Shown piece after piece: positions 34,591 to 44,880 of a DNA stretch of 64,000 nt. Both the position numbers and the translations under genes were made by a program. Position 1 is the first letter of the stretch; each line of letters starts with the position of its first letter. The notes beneath the pieces are model-generated. The model worked only from the letters and a program-made list of their open reading frames with translations, made no database searches and was not told where the DNA came from. The stretch comes from Mesaphorura yosii (taxonomy: Eukaryota; Arthropoda; Collembola; Poduromorpha; Tullbergiidae): the NCBI GenBank assembly GCA_009869945.1, contig WIXG01000246.1, positions 1 through 64,000 of the forward strand, in the 5' to 3' direction.

Positions 34591-35458
34591 TCATGAGACC
34601 TCGGTATATGGCGGTGGTGGCGATTCAGGTTCACTATTAAGCTGCTCTGTCTCAGGATTCAGATGAGCGCATTCGTGCTGGTGTTTGTAAGTATCACAGT
34701 ACAGATCTGAATAGGCAGGAGCTACAAATTCCAGCAAAGAAATCACATTAATGTACTGAGTCAATCCCAGTCAGCCAGTTTTAGTAATTGCTCAACTTAC
34801 GGTTATCAAACTCTGGATAATAATCAAGGAGACCCTCGTTGTTGTTGTTCAGTTCTGGATCCGGGTCTAGATTGGAACCCCGAGATCGACGGAAGCAAAA
34901 TCTGTCCAGTTTGCCACAACAAGCTAGCATTCCGAATATAAATGTGATCACGCAGGTTAGGACGAAGATGGCAAAACCAGCAACACTAATTATTTTATGA
35001 AGTTTCTTCTTGGAATGCTGCTTCAGCTGCCTAAAGTACATACGAAAGGTTAATTTTAACTCTCGCGTTCGTCCAACGACTGTATGAGTTGCGCATCTAA
35101 ATATCTAAACATACTTTTCCACATTCTTGCTCTTGGAAGCGCGATTCCAAGAATCGAGCATCTTCTGAATCAATTCAGTCCGCGCCTGGTATCTTTCCAA
35201 TTCCAGTGTCCGTTTGAACTCGTAGTCACCGTTGCCAAACCTTTCTGAGTTTTGTTTATCGTTGTGGCGCTGCACTTCGTCCATGAAATCCAGGAATTCC
35301 TCGTCGCTTAATGCCACGTACGGTCCGAAAGGTTCCTGCGTGGATTCATCGTTTGCTCTGTCTCGCCACACTTTTTCCAGACCCACCGGAGATGATTGAA
35401 CGTTAAGAAAGTTTGCGAAGACAATGAGAAGAATTGGCGCGGTCTGTTCAGTCTTCAT
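34591..35458 (-). CDS. Single-pass membrane protein with PPPPY tail (F)
   Basis: Exons 35115-35458, 34801-35030 and 34591-34721, with introns of phase 2 and 1, encode 234 residues. A signal peptide (EQTAPILLIVFANFLNVQSS) is followed by an acidic helical ectodomain of about 95 residues (EEFLDFMDEVQRHNDKQN). Then come a basic patch, one membrane segment (ISVAGFAIFVLTCVITFIFG) and a cysteine pair (MLACCGKL). The tail has DYYPEFDN and ends SPPPPYTEVS, a PPxY motif. This is the group member with the largest ectodomain after the plus-strand gene. I do not recognise a family. Confidence 0.62.
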
Positions 35459-36076
35459 TATCAAGATAGAAGAAGGCAAGGTCGTTGAATTGAATAGAAG
35501 GATTTAATTAGGAGAGGTCTCTACTCTCATTCATAATTATTAAAACTCAAACGCAGGAGCGTAAGTCAAGTCAAGTCTGGAGTACCAGGAAAAATTGGCA
35601 AGACGAAGGAAGAGGTACACTCCGCCGATGAAGGTCGAAACGAGTAATGAAATGATGAGTAATTCCTAATTCGGAAACTGCACGACCATGAAATTGATAC
35701 GAAATGTGTTTGTTAGAAAATGAGGAGAGAGCCAGCGATCAGCATTATAATTCATATCTACAGTTTATTACGCAGCGAGCTGTGAACTTGTTTGGTTTGG
35801 TTTGCATAGGAGAAATAACTGATAAGCACCGGGCAGTGGCTTCTATCATCCAACGGAAAATTCGTGTCGCGTAAAACGCTAAATGCTTTTGCAGTGGCAC
35901 GATATCGTCGATGTGGATATGTTTTAAAACGTTGACGTCACTTATTCGACTCGATTATTTGATTCACTGCTACTCAACGAACTCCAGAAATCGGACCGTT
36001 GGAGACATTGGCGATACTGCAATACAAATACGCATTAACAATTATGACTCATAATCAAAATTCATACTCATACTGG

Positions 36077-36378
36077 TCAGGAATGCTCACTGCCGTAGAA
36101 GGAAAGGTGTTCAGATCTTCGTTGATTTCGCCGGACGTTCTTGTTGCACTGGGGGTAGCAAATGCAAATGAAAAAGGCCACCACAAGCACGAAAATAGTA
36201 ATTGAAGTTCCAATGCCAACCTTTCTGAATTGAGATACCACTTCTAATTAGTATTTGTATCAATAGTCATGCTCGCTGTGAAGTGCTTTACGTACAGAAT
36301 CCAGGATTCCCGGAGCTGATGGACTTCCGACGGATCCACGACGTTTCCGTGAGGCTTCATGGCAGTGGTAGCAACCAT
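36077..36378 (-). CDS. Short single-pass membrane protein (G), possibly incomplete
   Basis: Exons 36296-36378 and 36077-36224 join in phase 2 across a 71-bp intron to give 76 residues. The joined text is HQLRESWILKVGIGTSITIF, followed by the membrane segment and CICYPQCNKNVRRNQRR. The tail is short, basic and without PPxY. No signal peptide is seen at the ATG, so an upstream exon may be missing. Position, strand and topology place it with genes D-F. Confidence 0.4.
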
Positions 36379-36908
36379 GCAGAAGCACCGAAGATAACTT
36401 GCGATTAAAGGCTTTAGCGCGCAATACCATTAATTCATATCCATGCGTGGGCATCAGAATTTGAAATTACATGAAATGATGGTGTTCACTGAGTGGACCG
36501 CCGCAATGCAATGGGAAAATGGGAAGCTGGCCACATGTGACATGCAATGTCAACCGATTGAAAGTTATCGTCGCTGATTATATTTTAAAATGACATTCAA
36601 CTCTTTACCGTTGGTTGGACAAGGCAAATTCTTTATGAAAGAGGCAGAATGAGACCACGGGTTGGCGTGGGCCACAAAACAGGCTTCGGAGAACTTGACA
36701 TCTTCCTTTTGGCTTTGGTTTTAATTCAAGCACCTGTCGTGAAATGGGCTGATAAGGTTGAAGCCTTTGGAAATTCACAAGTATGCTGAATACTGGATAG
36801 AGTAACGCTCTCGCCCTAACTTTGATTCAATTTTTGTTGCTGCGACTGATCACTGATCAAAGATTCGGATTTCAGTGACAAAGTTGAATTTGAAACATAG
36901 CGAAAAAT

Positions 36909-37991
36909 ATGTCGAGCGTGGGGCTTTTTCTGAAAATCAGTCTTGGCGTTGTGTTATTCGTTGACGTAAGTTAAATTAAAACATTCCTCTTTGTAGAGCA
37001 GTCAACCATTTGATTACATAACCCAACGCAGGACTTCGCCGGGGCGCAGAATGCCACGTCTGGGAATCCTGTCTTCCCAGGTTGGTACGCTGATCCTGAG
37101 GGGATCGTTTTCGGCAACAAATATTGGATATATCCAACGTACTCAGCCCCGTACGATCAGCAAACTCATTTCGACGCGTTCTCATCCACAAACTTGATCG
37201 ACTGGGTAAAGCATGAACGAATTCTGGACAGTGTAGAAGTCAGTTGGGCACGTCGAGCGATGTGGGCGCCTTCCATCATTGAGAAGGATGGGAAATATTA
37301 CTTTTTCTTCGGGGCCAACGATATTCAGTCCGACAACGAGCTCGGTGGTATCGGAGTCGCCGTGGCTGATCAACCGGAGGGACCGTACAGGGACCTTCTC
37401 CAGAGGCCGCTCATCGATAAAATTATTAACGGTGCTCAGCCCATCGACCAGTTCGTATTCCGAGATCAGGACGGGAAACATTACCTATTCTATGGAGGCT
37501 GGGGACACTGCAACGTTGCCGCGCTCAATGACGATTTCACTGGATTCGTGCTATTTAACGACGGCACACACGATTACGCGGTGAAGGAGGTCACACCACA
37601 AGGCTATGTGGAAGGACCCTTCATGTTCATTCGAAATGGGCTGTACTACTTCATGTGGTCGGAGGGTGGATGGACCGGCCCTGACTACTCCGTCGCTTAC
37701 GCCATTTCCACGTCTCCATTTGGTCCATTCAATCGCATTGACAAAATACTTCAGCAAGACCCCCAGATTGCGACCGGTGCGGGACATCACTCTGTGATTC
37801 AAGTTCCGGGCAAGGACCAGTACTACATTGTGTACCACAGAAGACCACTGAACGAGACAGATGCCAATCATCGGGTCACATGCATTGACAGGATGGAATT
37901 CGATGAAAATGGACTCATCAGACAAGTCAAAATCACAAACGAAGGAGTCGAAGCTGAGGAGCTAGGAAAAATACTGCAAAACTTACAATGA
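36909..37991 (+). CDS. Secreted glycoside hydrolase family 43 enzyme
   Basis: Exon 36909-36965 encodes a signal-type start (LFLKISLGVVLFVD) and joins 37032-37991 in phase 0, giving 338 residues. The catalytic part is a GH43 five-bladed propeller. The general base aspartate is D40 in WYADPEG, the pKa-modulating aspartate is D158 in QPIDQFVFRD, and the general acid glutamate is E213 in GYVEGPFMF. GH43 enzymes cleave alpha-L-arabinofuranosyl or beta-xylosyl bonds in plant cell wall polysaccharides. Which of these it prefers cannot be read. In animals this family is rare and usually of microbial origin. The spliced leader, host-like neighbours and AATAAA downstream (about 38024) show it is settled in the host genome and not a contaminant. 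Confidence 0.9.
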
Positions 37992-38158
37992 AAAGTGTCT
38001 GGTCGGACATATGAAATATATGAAAAATAAAATTTATTGCTTATTTTTCTGGTTCAAGAATTTTGCTGTCTAAGAATTCATTCTCAGAATTGCGCACATA
38101 AAGCTACCAGCTAACACGTAGGAATGCAATGGTAGGAATTTAAGCACACCATGTCGGA

Positions 38159-38416
38159 CTAGACTGGTAATGGAAGGCACGGCGTCTTGGAAACATTAGA
38201 CTGTGTGGATGTGCCCAAGACATGTATCGAGCTCTGGAATGCATTTGTGTGGGCCGAGTAAGGAGAAATGCGACCACCACCACATCGCTTGGTGTCACAG
38301 CCAATTTTGCTACGTCCTTTCATTGAGGTGAAGACAGGATTGTGCAGAAGGCGAACGCCGGCAATGCGAGCGCCAAAGCCAGGGCCTCCAGGACCACGAC
38401 AATCTTTACAGGCCAT
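38159..38416 (-). CDS. Possible small basic protein, unsupported family
   Basis: An 85-codon frame from an ATG at 38416 reads MACKDCRGPGGPGFGARIAG and continues with basic, Ser-rich text. No domain, signal peptide or splice evidence was found. It lies between GH43 and the uridine kinase and could be a chance frame. Confidence 0.2.
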   Translation of the reverse strand: MACKDCRGPGGPGFGARIAGVRLLHNPVFTSMKGRSKIGCDTKRCGGGRISPYSAHTNAFQSSIHVLGTSTQSNVSKTPCLPLPV

Positions 38417-38950
38417 CTTGATTCCAAGTGGAGAAAGCAGGAAAGGAAGGAATTTGTGTTCGTAATGTGTGAACAAAACTTTGTTCAATTTAATGAAAGT
38501 CCATCAAATCGCAAGCATATTCAATTTCTACTGCAAATCCACCGATTTGTGATGTGCTCGTACTGATTTCCCAGGCATTTCGAACAATATGGAGGATCAT
38601 CAGTGTCGTTTCTGTTGTCGGCAACATAATTACCGGCCATGTCCAATCGTTTCCATGTACATCAGGTTTTATTTGAGTCATGTGTGCATTCACTTGAGAC
38701 TTATCATCGCTGAGTGCTCAAGTTGAATAACTGCACATTTTTAACAGTCACAATTTAAAATTATTGTCGTTACAACATATTTAACTCGTGTAAAATCGCA
38801 CAATGTAAAAATGAATAAAAAAACTCTGAGTTTCATACAGTACCTTCAATTCTTAAAATCTCATGAAATGAGTAATTAAACAAGAATGGAATTTATCAAT
38901 GGACGCCGCACTCGTCGGGCACCAAGCACGCCACGTCACCGTCAAGAAGT

Positions 38951-40151
38951 TTAGTGCAAACCGCCGTAGCGATGAACGTGCCCATCTCTGTCGCCGTGTC
39001 CATGGCCATTGATACCATTCTGCAAGCCATTCAGGTGGATGCCACTGCGACTGGCTAAAAGTTCTCGTGCGTGATGAACCAACAAGTCAACGGCGACTAC
39101 AGCTAAATAAGCCAGGAACAGGTGTTTGTTAAACAATGACTGCACACATTGAAGGCGCACTTTAAACACATTTTAAGCGCAATCTTAACCAACCTCGATT
39201 TTCAGAAGAGTTAGGAACGATCAGATCTGCATATTTCTTTGTCTAAACACAAAACACGTGAAACATGTGTTACACAACGTTCTGCTTGGGCTTAATAATT
39301 ATAAGTTTAACAAGCACTTACTGGAAGACAAAAATCTTCGAAAGCTGGCTTGACCGAGCCCATGTACTGTTTCAAAATTGTGTCCAAATCGCGCCCGCGA
39401 ACTTCGACATCACGCAGAACTGTGACATATGCGATTAGTGAAAGCTGAAGGTAGGTATGAAGTATGAAGCTTTCACTGTGTTAGTGACTCACCGCGTCTC
39501 ATCAAGCGACTGTCGCTGTCCGTATCAACAAAAATCTTCAACTGGAAGACATCACGAATCTCCTTGTCGTAAAACACCAAAATTCCCTCGACAATTACCA
39601 CGTCAGCCGGGTAAATGATTTCAAAATCATCTTCTTCGGGTTGGTGAGTGACGAAGTTGTACTTTGGAACGCGTGTGATTCGTGAATGCAATATGTCATT
39701 CAAAACCGACTTCATCATTGCGAAATCAATCGCAGCTAATGGAAAGGAAAAAAAGGATACGAGATAGATTGAGATTGTGGCATTAATTACTCTAGCACTA
39801 AAGTATATGATTGTATTTGTAAGCTCACAAGGATGGTCAAAGTTGAATTGCCCAAGCGTGGCTTCCTCGTGCTCTTCCTCATTCAGCTTGCGGTAGAAAT
39901 TGTCCTGAACAATGCTAACAACTCGCCTCATTTCGGGGTTGATGTTGGCTTGGCCCAAATCAGCAATGATCTTCTCGCAGACGGATGTCTACGAAATGTA
40001 GGAGATTAGGAGATAAAGAGGCAGATTTGTCTTAGACCTGCCTGTCATGAATCCCAGCGAATCTGAAAGTGTGAATTCAGCTTACCTTGCCCGAAGCAGT
40101 TCCGCCAGCGATGCCAATCATGCATGGGCTGGTTGCTGCGCGTTGAAGCAT
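38951..40151 (-). CDS. Uridine-cytidine kinase
   Basis: Six exons, 40086-40151, 39829-39988, 39493-39735, 39322-39419, 39194-39242 and 38951-39102, join cleanly into 255 residues. The P-loop GGTASGKT is at residues 16-23. Family text follows: [56 protein letters not shown] and [20 protein letters not shown]. The enzyme phosphorylates uridine and cytidine in the pyrimidine salvage pathway, in the cytoplasm or nucleus. The length is usual for the short UCK form. All introns are GT-AG. The residues after the kinase core are Gly/His-rich ([17 protein letters not shown]), which is not typical. Confidence 0.93.
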
Positions 40152-42475
40152 CTTTTTGGCAGTTGTAGTTGTTCCTGAAGACCACCGAACTTTGAACAAT
40201 AGATTACGCAAATGGACTGCCGGCACTTTAGGATACAGATAAAGAGCCGTTCTGAGTTGGTTGGCAACTGATTGCTTGGAATAAACTCAACCTGACTGTC
40301 AGCGAACTCACGAATCAGCTGAATTACTACTTCACAACACCACAACCTTCTCAGCTCTTCAAACAAAGAAAGACTGCAACTGAATTCAGACTCGTGCTAT
40401 GGCTTATCCCGGTCACGAACACTACTCGACGATGCACCGCACCGCTCTAAACACAGCACAGCTCAGCTAACTACCGTTGACTTGCAGGGATGAAATGAAT
40501 GGGCTTTTCGTAAACATGTGTCGTAATTTTGTAATCGACACAAGAACACTGTGCAAGGAGCGCGAGTCTACTTTGTTCAGTGATAGGGGTTGGTTCTGTC
40601 GTCTGTATACTGGGTGTTGACCGAGTCGAGATACCTCGTGTCTTTCAACCGCTGCTGTCTGAGAAGAGAGACAATGGGTTTATGGAGAAAACTGCAACTT
40701 GTGATTCCTTCCAGACTCAACACCACTTTCACGTTACACCACAGCTAAATGTCTTGAAGTGAGCCCGGCTTTGAGGCTGATGGGCCTCTAAAACTAAGAC
40801 TAAGAATGATTTCGTCATCATTCCATGAATTTTAGGTACTTTAACCTTTTACGTAGTACGATTACGAGGTTAAGATTAAGATTGAGCTTCCACACTTTGA
40901 TTTTTGACAAGTTTATTTATGACCGGGTTCACACGACCAAAAAGGGAACGAGATTGACACAAAACCCGATAGTTGAAGCTGAAAATAAAGACACTCATGG
41001 CACAAAAAAGGTTCGTGACCACGACCAAATAGACACAGAAGGTTAGAAGGGGAAAATGACATGCAATGCAGTTAATGTTGGAGCAAATTAATACGTACGA
41101 CAAGAAATATCGTTTCTGTACTGTAAGCAATATGAATCTTGGCAATAATCTGGTCTTGACCACTGACATCACGTGGCAGTTCACATTGGCTGCACTGAAC
41201 CACGGTTAGTTTGTCTGTCCATTTTTAGCATGCTGGAAAAAATAAGTGGTCTTAGTTGTCTGTAGCTTCGACGAAAAGCCAGACGCCTTTAAGTCCACGG
41301 TTGCAAAGAAATACTGAAGTAATAAACTCGTGCATACTTTAATGTCTGGTGAAGTGATGGTGATTCATAATTTTTAGGTTCGGAGTCAGAGGTATCATTG
41401 CCAGACTTTGAACAAATATAAAATTGCTTTGCTTTTTGCTTTGCGTAGTTTTGACAGTTGCAGTTTTGAAAACCTTGACTGAACAATCGACAACCGTGGC
41501 TAAGCCCGACGCTGGTGCTGCAGATTTTGCATTGAATGGTGATTTCGTACGTAGAAAAGTTTCCGCTCGACAGGAAATCGCCTGTCTGATTTTGATTCCG
41601 CGGATATCAGACAGCTTTTCGATAAGCACTTGAACAGGTTTCCTGGAAAGATCGAAAGCTGTGAACTTAGTTGCAGGTTCCATCAAATCAACGGCGACAA
41701 TTTGACTTCAGCTATGGCTTTCATGAAGGCAGTATGAATGAACTCAAATTCATTGTCACGTGCTGATAAATTAAACCGATCAAGACTCTATTTAGTTCCT
41801 TTGATAGCAATTACATTGTTCATTAACTATAATTGATTATTGCATGATTTCAATAAGCATTACGCACTTGACCGAAACCTTGGTCATTATCTTTGCGGAG
41901 ATGAATGGGTAGGGACAGGAAATTAGTTCATAGATCGAATTTTTTCAGATTCGTTGGAATGACACCGCTGTAGCTTTAGTCTCGAATAAAACTGCATCAT
42001 CAGGCCGAGATTCTCATGTTGCAAGCCTTATCGGCTTACTGAGCTTACGCTTTTGTCAAGGTCCTGTGCAAATGCATAGATGATGTATGCAATTTACTGC
42101 TACACTTTCCTATCGTGATCAAATGTCAATAGCAAACGGTGAGAGCGAAGTGCCGATATTACAATTCATAAGAGATGAATTACGTGGTGGGGTCGATGTG
42201 TTAACTTTTATTTTCAGTACAAATCGCAAAAAAGGCGACGACACAAAGCAAGACAAAGGCGATAACGATGTTATTTTCGCAACAAACGCTCCTTTCATGT
42301 ATTGCGAATTTGATTTCGCTCAAGTGCTTAATTATATAATTGAAAACAGGTTCAAGAGCAGCGGCGCCGACTGTTGAGGTGTGCCACGGCCATTCTCGAT
42401 GCGGCATTTATTTGTGCTGGCACGTTAGGCAAACGTTGTGGTTGGGGTGCGCGATTTGCTCCACAAAAATTAAGC
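40152..42475. other. Intergenic region between two enzyme genes
   Basis: The genes on either side are divergent, so both promoters lie here. Open frames at 41339-41686 (minus) and 42087-42377 (plus) have no recognisable domain or signal peptide, and I leave them out. A short gattaagattaag-type run near 40868 is simple sequence. Confidence 0.35.
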
Positions 42476-44781
42476 ATGGGCCTAAGTTCTCAATTTGTGT
42501 TAATTTGCTTCATCTGCATACAGGCAAACCGCTTCTTTCCACAATGCGCGGGCCAGCCCTCCATCGACGAGTACATGCAGCAACGAAATGCGGCTCTGAA
42601 CGTAAGAACTTCTTGTTTAGGAGCAGTGAAAAAAAGCGTCTTACTGTTATGTCATAATACTTGACTGATTTCAGGCGGAATCGGACTTGATGCTTGGAAG
42701 CAATATTGGCCTGGACTCTCTGGAGTCTCAAGTCAACGAAATCCTCATGCGATTCAAAGTTCAAGAGTTTAAAGACGGACTGGACACGAATGGAGACTAT
42801 TTTGGGGCCACGCGACATTTCTTCCATTCCAAACCGTACATCGAGGCTTCGGATGTGTTCAAGATCATTAAAATGCTGCCAAAAGGTAAAATTTTCTATC
42901 ACAATGAATTCTGGACTGGAACTCTTAATGCAAATGTGAATTCCAGGTGCTGCGCTGCACATGCACGATTGGACCACGGGCTCCAGCGATTACGTCGCGT
43001 ACAATCTGACGTACTGGGATAATTTGTACTCATGTGTCGGTGAAGATGATCATCTCCTCTTCCGTTTCTTTGCCACGCAGCCCGTCGCAGCTTGCTACGG
43101 AGACCAACGCTGGCGTCTGGTCCGAGAGCAAAGACGTGCGTCCAGCGAACACTTGATCAATGAATGGTTTGCACGATCCATGTCGATGGTCACACAAACC
43201 CCGCAGATTGACTACCCAACCACCGACCGGGCATGGTACTGGTTCGAGAAGAAAATCACGACGATTTCCGGAATTACGAGTTATGAACCGGCGGCAAGAG
43301 AATATTACCACAGACTCATGCAAGACTTTCTGGATGACAATGTGCAGTACATCGAAATGAGAAGTTTGCTTTCAGGGGTAAGGCGAGAGAAATCAAGCGA
43401 TTCATTTTACAGTTTTACGTGAATTGTCCATGTGATCCAGCTCTACAGACTGAGCCAGCAGGAGCTCACGCCTTTGGAAGCGCTCACAGTATTCATACAG
43501 GTTACCGAACAGTTTGTGGCAGCCAATCCCAGGTTCTGGGGCGCTAAGATGATTTTCGCTCCTCATCGATTCAGGACAAACGCTGAAATACAGAATTTGT
43601 AAGTGCTAGTACGAGAACGAGTGTGCATCGACGATTACTCATTTCTCATGCTACTTACTTGTCCTGGCTTGCGACAGAGTTGATCAAGCGACGCTGATGA
43701 AAGCAACGTACCCTGAATATTTTGCTGGATTCGGTAAGCAATCGTAAAAGTCTTGAGTACCAGCTTCTCTAGAATAAATGTCGCAATGTGTGTGACCGTC
43801 TTTGTGTAGATTTGGTTGGACAAGAGGATAAAGGCTCACCACTCATCGAATTTATCCCAGAGTTATTGGACGCTGCTTCCAAAGGAGTGAAATTCTTCTT
43901 TCACTCTGGCGAAACAGGTAAAAATCTAATTAAAATGTAGGCACTTCACAATCATGTTCAACATATTTTCTGAAATTTCCATTTAGACTGGCGTGGAACG
44001 AAAATCGACGAGAATATTTTGGATGCGATTTTGCTAAACACAACTCGATTTGGGCACGGATACGCAATCTCCGCACATCCTCACTTGACTGAGCTTGCGA
44101 AACAAAAGGGCATGGCTGTCGAATCATGTCCGATATCCAACCAAGTACGCACGCAATTTGTGCCATGAATCTTGGACTGCTTTTTAATTTTCCTTCACCG
44201 CTCATTACTGCTCAGGTTTTGAGACTGGTTGAAGATTTTCGAAACCATCCAGCCAGTATGCTGCTTCGCAAAGATTTTCCTTTAGTCGTGGCCTCAGATG
44301 GTCCTGGCATCTGGGGCTCCACTGGACTTTCACATGATTGGTACGTCATGTTCATGGCGATCGCTGGGCAGCGAGGCGACCTTCGAATGCTGAAACAACT
44401 TGCAATCAACTCCATTGAGTAAGACAGAAGCAAGCAGTCTCCGAAATCCAGCTAATTTCCTATTTTCAAAACAGGTACAGCGCCATGTCCGAAATCGAAA
44501 AGAGTGACGTCCGGGCCAAATGGGAAATTGAATGGACGCGATTTTTAGAAAATGTGATGGCGACATATGGCCCAAACGAAGGTATATGAAAATACACCAA
44601 TACGTATTAAAAACCTGCAATTATGCCAAACGTATTAGAAATAAAATGACACCGTTAACTTTTATCACGGCAATGTGGTTTGTCTTTATTAGGCGAAAAT
44701 AGCACTGCTGACATGTTGGGCTTGTCCGCCCTCACATTCCTTCTCGCGGCGTTACTCATTTGGGCAATAAGAACGAATTGA
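42476..44781 (+). CDS. Adenosine deaminase growth factor (ADGF/ADA2-like), membrane-anchored form
   Basis: Ten exons (42476-42601, 42675-42885, 42947-43377, 43441-43598, 43678-43733, 43810-43917, 43987-44144, 44216-44418, 44475-44581, 44693-44781) give 548 residues. A signal peptide (SSQFVLICFICIQANRF) shows export. Active-site elements are MLPKGAALHMHDW (zinc HxH), FFFHSGETDW (zinc His and catalytic Glu), RFGHGYA and ESCPISNQ. The last site reads VVASDGPGIWG where ADA and ADGF proteins normally have Asp-Asp, so the second aspartate is glycine. The C-terminus is hydrophobic (LGLSALTFLLAALLIWAI), suggesting a membrane or GPI anchor. ADGFs convert extracellular adenosine to inosine and act as growth factors. 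Whether this copy keeps catalysis is open. Confidence 0.88.
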
Positions 44782-44880
44782 TTCTGTTTTATTTATTGTC
44801 ATTCATTTTTTATTGCTGTACAGAAAAATAATATTTGAATTGATAAAAGTCTGAGCAAGCAACTACTTCTTCTTGGACGG

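Noticed and set aside
41339-41686. 115-codon minus-strand frame and a signal-like plus-strand frame at 41424-41633
   Set aside because: Neither has a convincing start with domain or splice evidence.
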